Below, piece after piece: positions 1 to 5,649 of a stretch of 5,649 nt of DNA; the stretch's first letter is position 1, and each line of letters starts with the position of its first letter. The position numbers and the translations under genes were made by a program. This stretch comes from Planctomycetota bacterium (GTDB lineage: Bacteria; Planctomycetota; Phycisphaerae; UBA1845; PWPN01), in NCBI GenBank assembly GCA_016209665.1, contig JACQVT010000560.1, positions 1 through 5,649 of the forward strand, in the 5' to 3' direction. A model generated the notes under the pieces. The model did not search any database. It was not told the DNA's origin and worked only from the letters and a program-made list of their open reading frames with translations.

Positions 1-579
1 ATCGAGCAGGAGGGCACGTATCCGCTGCCGGAGGCCCAGCTCGACCGGTTCATGTTCAACATCTGGGTGGACTACCCGAGTCTGCGGGACGAGGAACGAA
101 TCCTGGCCGAGACCACGGGCGGTCGGCAGGTGGAGCTGGGCAAGGTGCTGAACGACCGGCAGATCCTCAACATGCAGAAGCTGATCGCCCACGTGCCGGT
201 GAGTGACTACGTGATTCAGTACGTGTCGATGCTGGTGCGGTCATCGCGGCCGAAGGACCCGTCGGCGCCGGACTTCGTGCGGAAGCTGGTGGACTGGGGG
301 GCGGGGCCGCGGGCCGGCCAGTGCCTGATCTGGGGGGCCAAGGCGTTCGCGGCGATGGATGGGCGGTACTCGGTGAGCATCCAGGACATCCGCGACGTGG
401 CCGTGCCGGTAATGCGGCATCGGATCGCGTGCAACTTCGCGGCCCAGGCCGAGGGCGTTGACCCGGTGGCCATCGTCGAGCGGCTCTTGAACACGGTGCC
501 CGAGCCCGCGGTGCCCAAGTATGCCGACGGCATCCTCCCGGTGTCGGAACTCCAGAACCTGCAAGTCGAGCAGGATTGA
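1..579 (+). CDS. MoxR-family AAA+ ATPase, C-terminal part (5' end outside window)
   Basis: This is the last 192 residues of a MoxR-type AAA+ ATPase, a cytoplasmic chaperone-like ATPase family that usually works with von Willebrand factor A or DUF58 proteins. The frame is open from the first base. Residues 1-17 give the conserved stretch [17 protein letters not shown], which closes the AAA_3 core; R16 is a candidate arginine finger. The lid domain (AAA_lid_2 type) covers about residues 70-165. It contains WGAGPRAGQ at 99-107, where R104 is the likely sensor-2 arginine, and the usual MRHRI near 138-142. Walker A and B motifs would lie in the missing N-terminal 130-150 residues. The stop is TGA at 577-579. 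No DUF58 or VWA gene follows on this strand; the next 258 bases are repeats and then a convergent transposase. The family assignment is firm, but the client or pathway cannot be read from this fragment. Confidence 0.93.
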   Translation: MEQEGTYPLPEAQLDRFMFNIWVDYPSLRDEERILAETTGGRQVELGKVLNDRQILNMQKLIAHVPVSDYVIQYVSMLVRSSRPKDPSAPDFVRKLVDWGAGPRAGQCLIWGAKAFAAMDGRYSVSIQDIRDVAVPVMRHRIACNFAAQAEGVDPVAIVERLLNTVPEPAVPKYADGILPVSELQNLQVEQD

Positions 580-585
580 AGATGC

Positions 586-625
586 GTGTGAACGTGTGAA
601 GGTGTGAACGTATGAACGTATGAAC
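586..625. repeat. Five tandem 8-bp repeats (GTGTGAAC / GTATGAAC)
   Basis: Five head-to-tail octamers start 7 bases after the MoxR stop: GTGTGAAC (586-593), GTGTGAAG (594-601), GTGTGAAC (602-609), GTATGAAC (610-617) and GTATGAAC (618-625). Units differ by at most two bases, and the two types are partly blocked (first three GTG-type, last two GTA-type), which fits expansion by slipped-strand copying. The block is non-coding and ends at the edge of the palindrome cluster. I see no function in it. Confidence 0.9.
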
Positions 626-631
626 GAGAAT

Positions 632-658
632 TGGGGAAGCGCAGCGATGCGTGCCCCA
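632..658. repeat. Interrupted hairpin with GNRA-type loop
   Basis: TGGGG (632-636) can pair with CCCCA (654-658). Inside it, GCGCA (639-643) pairs with TGCGT (648-652, one G-T wobble) around a GCGA loop. The two stems are separated by a small internal loop. It lies just before the 69-bp palindrome array and may be a diverged member of the same repeat family. Nothing shows that it is transcribed. Confidence 0.5.
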
Positions 659-661
659 GTG

Positions 662-820
662 TTCGCCCTGAAAGGGCGCCCGTCAATAGCCGAGGGCGCA
701 AGCCCTCGGGAAACCGGTGCGAGACTGCTTGGAGCCCTGAAAGGGCGACAGTCAAAAGCCGAGGGCGCAAGCCCTCGGGAAGTCGGTGCAAGATTTCCCG
801 GAGCCCTGAAAGGGCGACAG
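662..820. repeat. REP-like palindrome array, 69-bp period, 2.3 units
   Basis: Two full 69-bp units (662-730 and 731-799) and the start of a third (800-820) are arranged head to tail. Each unit holds two palindromes. Palindrome A is GCCCT-GAA-AGGGC, at 665-677, 734-746 and 803-815. Palindrome B is a perfect 8-bp stem CCGAGGGC / GCCCTCGG around a GCAA loop, at 690-709 and 759-778. The spacing is exactly 69 bp between successive copies. Units 2 and 3 carry GGAG overlapping the start of palindrome A (731-734 and 800-803), which recalls the short 5' tetranucleotide of REP elements; unit 1 lacks it. The array ends 18 bases from the stop codon of a convergent RAYT-like transposase, which supports a REP/REPIN interpretation. 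CRISPR is excluded because the units are diverged along their length and have no repeat-spacer pattern. Confidence 0.85.
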
Positions 821-837
821 GTTCCCCCAACAACCCG

Positions 838-1290
838 CTATCGCCAAATGTATTCCAGATCGTACTCGACGCCGTGCCGCTCCAGGAACTGCACGAACTC
901 TTCCTGGAACGTCAGGCGACGGTGATGCTCCTCCTGTCGAAGGATGTAGTCACACACCTTCTCGATATTCGAGTGACTGACCGTGAACGCGGCGTACCCA
1001 TCCTGCCAACCGAACGATTGCATGGTCGGAAATGTCTCGTGCAGCCATTTTGACGAGTTGGCCTTCACGTCGCGCAGCACATCGGAGACAGCGGACGTTG
1101 GACGAAACGATGCGAGCAGATGAACGTGGTCTTGGATCCCACCGGCGGCCAACAATCGGCCCCCTTCGTTTCGGATGATGCCCCCGATGTAGTCGTAGAG
1201 GCGCGGCTGGACAGCAGGCACGATCATGGCGGCGCGCTGCTTGGTGCTGAAGATCAGATGGTAGTAGAGGCAAGCGAGCGATTGGGCCAT
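838..1290 (-). CDS. IS200-like / REP-associated tyrosine transposase (Y1, HUH)
   Basis: This 150-residue protein has all marks of a Y1_Tnp (PF01797) single-strand DNA transposase, which cuts and rejoins DNA at hairpins through a 5'-phosphotyrosine. Numbering from the chosen start, the metal-binding HUH motif is H55-V-H57 within QDHVHLLA. The catalytic tyrosine is Y115 in VCDYILRQEEHH. The N-terminus SLACLYYHLIFSTKQR and the C-terminus YDLEYIWR are typical of complete members. An in-frame ATG lies 18 bases upstream at 1308, also with a purine-rich site before it. I prefer 1290 because relatives begin like MAQSL and GGAGG sits 9 bases ahead. The gene ends with TAG and appears intact. No tnpB or other cargo gene is present. 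Dense palindromes on both sides, rather than one defined pair of IS ends, favour the domesticated RAYT class over a free IS200 copy, but this is inference. Confidence 0.9.
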   Translation of the reverse strand: MAQSLACLYYHLIFSTKQRAAMIVPAVQPRLYDYIGGIIRNEGGRLLAAGGIQDHVHLLASFRPTSAVSDVLRDVKANSSKWLHETFPTMQSFGWQDGYAAFTVSHSNIEKVCDYILRQEEHHRRLTFQEEFVQFLERHGVEYDLEYIWR

Positions 1291-1292
1291 TC

Positions 1293-1304
1293 GGAGGATC
1301 CTCC
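1293..1304 (-). promoter_or_regulatory. Transposase ribosome binding site inside a perfect palindrome
   Basis: Read on the minus strand, GGAGG (1304 to 1300) lies 9 bases before the ATG at 1290. It is the left half of the 12-bp perfect palindrome GGAGGATCCTCC. With no loop it would not fold well within one short RNA, but the anti-Shine-Dalgarno half CCTCC lies between the site and the start codon. The upstream ATG at 1308 has its own AAGGAG (1319-1324), also 9 bases away, so both starts are possible. Confidence 0.55.
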
Positions 1305-1316
1305 ACATCGTCTATC

Positions 1317-1334
1317 GCTCCTTCGGGGCTTTTT
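1317..1334 (+). terminator. Possible terminator-like hairpin, or diverged A-type palindrome
   Basis: GCTCC (1317-1321), loop TTC and GGGGC (1325-1329) form a 5-bp stem with one G-U pair, followed by five T at 1330-1334 on the plus strand. No plus-strand gene ends here, so it could only stop antisense transcription of the transposase gene. Its 5-3-5 shape and its position, exactly 69 bases before the palindrome at 1386, suggest that it is instead a relic of the repeat family. Confidence 0.3.
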
Positions 1335-1353
1335 GAGGGGTCGGCAACGCCCA

Positions 1354-1373
1354 GCGGGGGCTCACGCCCCCGC
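1354..1373. repeat. B-type palindrome upstream of the transposase
   Basis: A perfect 8-bp stem GCGGGGGC (1354-1361) / GCCCCCGC (1366-1373) encloses a TCAC loop. It has the same geometry as the B palindromes at 690 and 759 (8-bp stem, 4-base loop, GGGC at the loop side) but different outer stem bases. It lies between two A-type hairpins, as B does in the left-hand array. Confidence 0.7.
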
Positions 1374-1385
1374 CTATTGACCAAC

Positions 1386-1404
1386 GCCCTTACAGGGCGA
1401 AGAC
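1386..1404. repeat. A-type REP-like palindrome, right-hand copy 1
   Basis: GCCCT-TAC-AGGGC (1386-1398) is followed by GAAGAC. Stem and orientation match the A palindromes on the other side of the transposase (665, 734, 803); only the loop differs. It starts 69 bases after the hairpin at 1317, the same spacing as in the left-hand array. Confidence 0.75.
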
Positions 1405-1465
1405 GCGGTGCCGTGCAGTCAGCATACGCCCATGCGGACTCATGCTTTCCCAGCCATCGATCGGC

Positions 1466-1484
1466 GCCCCTGCGGGGCGAAGAC
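1466..1484. repeat. A-type REP-like palindrome, right-hand copy 2
   Basis: GCCCC-TGC-GGGGC (1466-1478) is followed by GAAGAC, as at 1386, and starts 80 bases after that copy. Compensating stem changes (T to C on one side, A to G on the other) keep the pairing while changing the bases. It lies about 30 bases beyond the stop codon of the rhamnosidase gene. It has no T-run, so I do not call it a terminator. Confidence 0.7.
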
Positions 1485-1512
1485 TCAATGCCCGCAGTCC
1501 GCTCTCCCGCAT

Positions 1513-4335
1513 TCACTTCTGGAAGCCGCTCGACACGAACTCGTATGTGCCGGAGGCGAGTTCGTAGATCGCGGCCCCGTTGTCCATCTTGACGAACTTG
1601 ACGCCGTCGGCCTCGGCGGCGGGCTTGCCGCCTTCGGTGACGGAGTCGGCGTTGGTGGCAGGCAGGTGGAGCGTGGCCCGGGTGTTGGCGGGGACGGTGG
1701 TCTTGAACGTCAGGATAGCGCCGTTGACCTTCCAGTCGCTGACGATCCTGCCGCGGATCGAGTGGTAGCTACCCTTGGCCCAGGTCAGACCGCCGCCGGG
1801 CACCGGTTTGAGGAAGAAGTGGGCGTAACCCGGGTTGACCTCGTCGGGGTTGATGCCGAGGATCGTGCGGTACATCCACTCGCCGACCGAGCCGATGGCG
1901 TAGTGACAGAACGAGTTCATGCCGGGGTCCTGGTAGCCGCGACCCTCGACATAGCCGTCCCACCGCTCCCAGATGGTGGTCCCGCCGTGGTCGAGGGTGT
2001 AGCCCCACGAGGGGATGGTGCGGTTGTTGAGCAGCATGTAGGCGACATCGTTGCGGTGAGCCCGGGTCAGCTCGCTCATGAGCATGATGGTGGTGTGGAA
2101 GCCGGTCGAGATGTGGTCCTTGTAGGCGTGGATGCGTTCGACCATCCTGTCGACTGCGGCGGCGCGCTTGTCGGACGGCATCAGATTGAACGCCAAGGCC
2201 AAGGCATAGGCCGACTGCGTGTTGCCCTTGACGGTGGCGTCGCCGCCGATGTACGCCTTGACAAAGGCCTGGCGGATGTTCTCGGCCAGCTTGCCGTATT
2301 TATCAACCTCATCCTTCCGGCCGATGACGCCGGCCATCCGGGCCACCAGCTCGGTCGAGTGCTGGAAGAACGCGGTGGCAAAGACCTCCTTGGGCACCTC
2401 GGCCTCGCCCTTGGGGAAGCCCTCGAGCTTGAGCGTGTCTCCGTTGAGCCAGTCGCCGTAGTCGTTGTTGCGCTTGTTCTTCCACAGCAGATCGGGGTTG
2501 TTCTGGTGGATCCAGTCGACCCAGCGGCGGGCGGAATCGAAGTGCTGCTCGATGACGCGGACGTCGCCGTAGTTCACGTACATCCGCCAGGGCACGACGA
2601 CGCCGCAGTCGCCCCAGGCGGGCACGCCGGAAAACCGGGCGTCGGAATCGAACGGGTGCGGGGCGAAATCGGGGTAGCGGCCGTCCTTCGCCTGGTCGTC
2701 TCGGATATCGCGGACCCACTTGGTGAAAAAGGCGGCCATATCCATGTTGAAGCACGCCGGTTGGGCGAACACGAGCATGTCGCCCATCCAACCCATGCGT
2801 TCGTCGCGCTGCGGGCAGTCGGTGGGCACGCTGTGCATGTTGTCGCGGTGCGTCCAGACGGTGTTCTGCATCAGCTTGTTGAGCAGCGGACTGGAGCAGG
2901 AGAATTCGCCGGCCGGCGGGGTGTTCGAGTGGAAGTGCCGGGCGGTGATGAACTCCAGCGGCGGCTTGGCGGGCAGGCCCGTCACCTCGACGAAGCGGAA
3001 GCCGTGATACGTGAAGTGCGGCTCGTAGATCTCCAGCCCCTTGCCGCGGAGGATGAACTGGTTCTCCTGGCGGGCGCCGAGCTGGCCGCCCAGGGGCTTC
3101 ATCCGGAGGTTGTCGCGGTAGATCTTGCCGTCCGGGTCGAGGACTTCCGCGTGGCGGAGGGTGATGGTCGTGCCGGCGGCGCCGCGGACCTTGATGCGGC
3201 ACCAGCCGGCGAGGTTCTGGCCGAAGTCGAAGACGTACACGCCGGGCCGCGGCTCGGCGACGGCGCGGGCCTCAATCTCCTGCGTGATGCGGATGGGCTC
3301 GTTTGGCTGGGCGACGAGTTGGGCGTCAATCTTGTCCTGGACGTCGACGGGCGTCCAGGCGGCGTCGTTGAAGCCGGGATAGTCCCAGCCGTCCATTTCC
3401 CTGCCGGCGTCGTAGACCTCGCCGTCCAGGATGCAGGCCTTGCGGATGGGACCGTCGGTGGTGGCCTTCCAGGTGCCGTCGGTGATCAGGCTTTCCGAGG
3501 AGCCATCAGCGTACTCGACGTCCATTTGCATCAGGAAGCGCAGGCGCTTCCCGTAGTGGGCCCGCAGCTTCGCGTCCTTGCCGACGATCTGGGAGATGCC
3601 GATCCGACCGGCGTACCAGCCGTCGCCCAGCGTGGCCGCGACGACGTTGTCGCCCGCTCGGAGCAGGGTGGTAACGTCGTAGGTCTGGTACTGGACACGG
3701 GTATGATAGTCCGTCCACTCCGGGGCCAGGAGTGATTCGCTGACCCGCTGGCCGTTGAGCCGCGTCTCGTAGAGGCCAAGGGCCGAGACAGTGGCGACGG
3801 CGCGCTGAACCTGCTTGTCGATCCGGAACGCCTTGCGGAGCATGGGCGAGGGGCGAGCCGGCAGATCGTCGCCCTCGGGGGGTGGCGTCGGGTCGCCAAT
3901 CCACTTCGCCTTCAGCACGTCGGGGTCGAGCAGCCCCACCCGCCAGGTCGCCGGCTGACTCCAGGCGGAGGACCCGCCGCCATCCGTCCAGAGCCGCACC
4001 TTCCACAACACGGACTGACCCGATCGGAGCGGCTTGCCGGCGTAGATGACCTGCGCCGTCTCACGGGAGGCCACCTTGCCCGTGTCCCACAGATCGGCCC
4101 GATCGTTGGCCAAGGCGTCGCGGCTGCCGGCGGCGAGGATCTGGTAGGCCGTCTGCTGGACGCCGCGGTCGGCGGACTGCACCTCCCAACTCAGCCGCGG
4201 CTGGGGCGTGTCGACCGCCAGAGGGCTGACCAAATACTCGCATCGCAGATGGGTTGCGGCAACGTCGGCCATCACCGGGACTCCTGAAAGGCACACCGGC
4301 AGCACGAGCCATCGCGCACATCGTGTAGACATCAT
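1513..4335 (-). CDS. Secreted GH78 alpha-L-rhamnosidase
   Basis: This 940-residue glycoside hydrolase family 78 enzyme removes terminal alpha-L-rhamnose from polysaccharides or glycosides by an inverting mechanism. The start at 4335 is chosen because it opens a signal peptide (residues 1-23, cut predicted after V-M-A) and has GAGGG 7 bases ahead; 44 in-frame codons further upstream lack secretory character. Approximate domains are an N-terminal beta domain (25-125), Bac_rhamnosid_N (140-310, with GDGWYAG around W240), the Bac_rhamnosid domain with DFGQN at 370-374, an (alpha/alpha)6 catalytic barrel (465-810) and a C-terminal beta domain. The barrel carries DCPQRDERMGWMGD (506-519), where E512 is the candidate general acid. 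It also has PAWGDC (D576) and TTIWERWDGY, where E790 is the candidate general base. Length and motifs are complete. There is no dockerin, carbohydrate-binding module or membrane anchor. The natural substrate (pectin, ulvan-like or other) cannot be told from sequence alone. The gene ends with TGA, 222 bases before the transposase on the same strand. Confidence 0.95.
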   Translation of the reverse strand: MMSTRCARWLVLPVCLSGVPVMADVAATHLRCEYLVSPLAVDTPQPRLSWEVQSADRGVQQTAYQILAAGSRDALANDRADLWDTGKVASRETAQVIYAGKPLRSGQSVLWKVRLWTDGGGSSAWSQPATWRVGLLDPDVLKAKWIGDPTPPPEGDDLPARPSPMLRKAFRIDKQVQRAVATVSALGLYETRLNGQRVSESLLAPEWTDYHTRVQYQTYDVTTLLRAGDNVVAATLGDGWYAGRIGISQIVGKDAKLRAHYGKRLRFLMQMDVEYADGSSESLITDGTWKATTDGPIRKACILDGEVYDAGREMDGWDYPGFNDAAWTPVDVQDKIDAQLVAQPNEPIRITQEIEARAVAEPRPGVYVFDFGQNLAGWCRIKVRGAAGTTITLRHAEVLDPDGKIYRDNLRMKPLGGQLGARQENQFILRGKGLEIYEPHFTYHGFRFVEVTGLPAKPPLEFITARHFHSNTPPAGEFSCSSPLLNKLMQNTVWTHRDNMHSVPTDCPQRDERMGWMGDMLVFAQPACFNMDMAAFFTKWVRDIRDDQAKDGRYPDFAPHPFDSDARFSGVPAWGDCGVVVPWRMYVNYGDVRVIEQHFDSARRWVDWIHQNNPDLLWKNKRNNDYGDWLNGDTLKLEGFPKGEAEVPKEVFATAFFQHSTELVARMAGVIGRKDEVDKYGKLAENIRQAFVKAYIGGDATVKGNTQSAYALALAFNLMPSDKRAAAVDRMVERIHAYKDHISTGFHTTIMLMSELTRAHRNDVAYMLLNNRTIPSWGYTLDHGGTTIWERWDGYVEGRGYQDPGMNSFCHYAIGSVGEWMYRTILGINPDEVNPGYAHFFLKPVPGGGLTWAKGSYHSIRGRIVSDWKVNGAILTFKTTVPANTRATLHLPATNADSVTEGGKPAAEADGVKFVKMDNGAAIYELASGTYEFVSSGFQK

Positions 4336-4342
4336 GGTTGTT

Positions 4343-4347
4343 CCCTC
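4343..4347 (-). promoter_or_regulatory. Rhamnosidase ribosome binding site
   Basis: On the minus strand, GAGGG is followed by a 7-base spacer AACAACC and then ATG at 4335. A second ATG follows directly (4332), with a 10-base spacing. This site decides the start in favour of the signal-peptide form over the longer open frame that begins at 4467. Confidence 0.7.
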
Positions 4348-4420
4348 GGGCCACAAGGGGTCATGGGGCAGACTGCCGTCCGAGTGCATTGCCGGCGCAT
4401 CACGGCCGGGACGGAAGCTC

Positions 4421-4448
4421 ATTATTCGCGGGGCGGGGCGAGCGTCAA
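4421..4448 (-). promoter_or_regulatory. Predicted sigma70-type promoter of the rhamnosidase gene
   Basis: On the minus strand, TTGACG (-35 box, 4448-4443, five of six consensus bases) is separated by 16 bases from AATAAT (-10 box, 4426-4421, five of six). The spacer is very GC-rich, so the boxes stand out. Transcription would start near 4413-4415 and give a leader of about 80 bases. The pair lies 17 bases beyond the T-run of the preceding terminator, so the rhamnosidase gene has a clean start. No obvious operator was seen. Confidence 0.6.
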
Positions 4449-4465
4449 GGGCGAACACAACCGAC

Positions 4466-4502
4466 AAAAAAACGAAGGGCCAGTCCCAAGGACCGGCCCT
4501 TC
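4466..4502 (-). terminator. Rho-independent terminator of the dockerin-tailed protein gene
   Basis: Read on the minus strand, a 13-bp stem (4502-4490 with 4486-4474) closes a TTG loop and is followed by G and then seven T (4472-4466). In the minus-strand RNA the single imperfect position is a G-U wobble. In the plus-strand RNA it would be an A-C mismatch with no T-run, so the signal works in one direction only. It lies 34 bases after the TAA stop at 4537. Confidence 0.9.
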
Positions 4503-4536
4503 GGCACGTGATAAACGGTTTACATGAAACCCGCAG

Positions 4537-5649
4537 TTACCAACTGATCTGCTTCAACTGGTTCAGCGGCGTCGTCCGGTTGGTCCGCGAGATAATCTGG
4601 TCGGCCGGGCTGACGAGCTTGTCGCGGTTGAAGTCCCACACATCATCGATCGGGGCCGGGTTCAGCGGCGTATGCGGGTTGAGCCGAGCGCCGATCTCGT
4701 CGGACGGGGTCACGATGAAGTTGCCGTCGCCTTCGCCAACCGCCACACCGAAGATGAAAAAGTCATCCGCGGGCAGACCCAATGAGCCATCGCCGGCAAA
4801 CAGGGCGACGAGCAGCCACCTGGTGTTCGGGATCGCGCCGTTGGCCCAGGTCATGACCAGGCGGTCAGAACCATCCACACCCTGGCCCGGGAAGAGCTGC
4901 ATGGCGTTCGGAGCCGCCGGGATGTCGGTCCAGGTGAAGGGGTCGTCGAGGTTGTTGCCCATCACGAAGAACAGGTCCTGGTCCAGGACCGGCAGGCGGT
5001 TGAAGCTGCACGCGTCCACGATGATGCCGTTGATCCGCTTGTCATAGCTGATGTAGTTGGCGAAGGTGGCCGCACCGCCGCCCGGCAACAGCGGGCTCTT
5101 GTCGGGGGCGATGGCGTTGAAGTCGCTCGTGTTGATCGCGGCGTTGTTGCCGTCCCAGGCGGACTGGTTGTAGAAGATCTTGCGGGCCTTCACGCCGGTG
5201 CACGGCGGAACGCTGCCCAGGGTGAAGCTGATCGTGCCGCCCGTGGTCTCGTTGACGGCGACGGCAAAGGCCGGACGGTTGGTGGCGGCCAACATGTTCA
5301 GGTCACCCCGCAGCACGTGGTTGCCATTGCCCGGGATTGCCTTGAGGACATAAGTGCCGTCGGGGAGAGCGGACACGTCGATCTGGCCTTCGGCGACGGG
5401 CACCTCACCCAGCCCGGCGGTGTACCCGCCTGCGCCATTGGGCATCTGGGCCATCCCGACCCCGGCCAGCGTAATGATGTCGAGACTGCCCGTGCGGTTC
5501 CACTCCTTGTAACCGGCTCCCTGGCCGATCAGCTTGCCGGGCTGAGCCGTCGGGTAGGTGAAGATCGGCTCCATCCGAGGGCCGCCCCAGGTCACGGTGT
5601 CGATCAGGCGGCCATTCTGGCCCAGGCTGAGGTGAAGCGCGAGGGGAAG
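4537..5649 (-). CDS. Extracellular dockerin-tailed protein, C-terminal 370 residues (5' end outside window)
   Basis: The frame is open to the right edge: residues upstream of the GTG at 5595 read LPLALHLSLGQNGRLIDTV and continue smoothly. That GTG is therefore probably internal and the protein longer. The C-terminus holds two dockerin-like calcium-binding half-repeats. The first loop has E306, D308, N310 and D317 and leads into DEIGARLN. The second has D339, N341, D343 and D350 and leads into DQIISRTN. The linker NPAPIDDVWDFNRD joins them. Before the dockerin tail is a region of beta-rich character, with KIFYNQSAWDGNN and the ITYDKRINGIIVD-like stretch FANYISYDKRINGIIVD. I recognise this as a recurring layout at the ends of large planctomycete extracellular proteins, but its function is unknown to me. 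No catalytic motif is visible. The protein is probably secreted, though its signal peptide would be outside the window. It is transcribed towards the rhamnosidase gene but separated from it by a terminator. Confidence 0.85.
   Translation of the reverse strand, partial: LPLALHLSLGQNGRLIDTVTWGGPRMEPIFTYPTAQPGKLIGQGAGYKEWNRTGSLDIITLAGVGMAQMPNGAGGYTAGLGEVPVAEGQIDVSALPDGTYVLKAIPGNGNHVLRGDLNMLAATNRPAFAVAVNETTGGTISFTLGSVPPCTGVKARKIFYNQSAWDGNNAAINTSDFNAIAPDKSPLLPGGGAATFANYISYDKRINGIIVDACSFNRLPVLDQDLFFVMGNNLDDPFTWTDIPAAPNAMQLFPGQGVDGSDRLVMTWANGAIPNTRWLLVALFAGDGSLGLPADDFFIFGVAVGEGDGNFIVTPSDEIGARLNPHTPLNPAPIDDVWDFNRDKLVSPADQIISRTNRTTPLNQLKQISW

Noticed and set aside
662..820. CRISPR array
   Set aside because: There are only 2.3 units; repeat similarity extends over the whole 69 bp with no unique spacers, each unit has two palindromes, and no cas gene is present.
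216..833. A 205-codon minus-strand frame across the MoxR 3' end and the palindromes
   Set aside because: Its first part is simply the 69-bp repeat translated (recurring ALSGL...RFPEGLRPRLLT), and the rest is antisense to MoxR.
620..1053. Plus-strand frames starting in the 8-bp repeats and crossing the palindrome array
   Set aside because: They are translated repeats followed by sequence antisense to the transposase. There is no ribosome binding site or recognisable domain.
1434..1502. Distant inverted repeat GCGGACT / AGTCCGC as possible transposon ends
   Set aside because: It is only 7 bp, both arms lie on the same side of the transposase, and IS200-type elements do not use terminal inverted repeats.
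1408..3735. A 775-codon open frame on the plus strand opposite the rhamnosidase gene
   Set aside because: It lies antisense to a gene with complete GH78 motifs. Its translation is a low-complexity mix of V, A, G, D and H, as expected from the reverse of GC-rich codons, and it runs out into the repeat region. I see no domain in it.
4336..4467. N-terminal extension of the rhamnosidase to the ATG at 4467
   Set aside because: The 44 extra residues would bury the signal peptide, the start lies inside the upstream terminator, and the promoter and ribosome binding site fit the start at 4335.
4208..5047. A 279-codon plus-strand frame across the 4336-4536 intergenic region
   Set aside because: It is antisense to two genes with recognisable domains and reads through a rho-independent terminator. 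The composition looks like a shadow frame.

Overview
The window looks like a GC-rich chromosomal fragment of a Planctomycetes-type bacterium, possibly of the Phycisphaerae side. This is inferred from three things: an extracellular protein ending in a two-repeat dockerin-like tail of the style common in that phylum, a MoxR ATPase with the GAGPRAG variant of its lid motif, and a small IS200-like transposase set among palindromic repeats. No rRNA or tRNA is present to confirm the assignment.

Layout. Positions 1-579 (+) hold the C-terminal part of a MoxR-family AAA+ ATPase. Positions 580-837 are non-coding and repeat-rich: five tandem 8-bp units, a hairpin, then a 69-bp-period array of paired palindromes. 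Positions 838-1290 (-) encode a complete Y1 (HUH) transposase of the IS200/REP-associated (RAYT) type. Positions 1291-1512 are again non-coding and palindrome-rich, with the same kinds of hairpin and one recurrence of the 69-bp spacing. Positions 1513-4335 (-) encode a secreted GH78 alpha-L-rhamnosidase. Positions 4336-4536 hold its ribosome binding site, a good sigma70-like promoter, and the rho-independent terminator of the next gene. Positions 4537-5649 (-) hold the C-terminal part of a large extracellular dockerin-tailed protein that enters from the right edge.

How the parts fit. The rhamnosidase appears to be its own transcription unit, because a terminator for the upstream gene and a separate promoter lie between them. 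It probably removes rhamnose from plant or algal polysaccharides outside the cytoplasm. It carries no dockerin, so nothing here suggests it docks with the neighbouring protein. The transposase and the palindromes on both sides most likely form a RAYT/REP unit between the convergent ends of the MoxR gene and the rhamnosidase gene. The palindrome array around the transposase is the least ordinary part of the window. I see no convincing evidence for an entirely new system.
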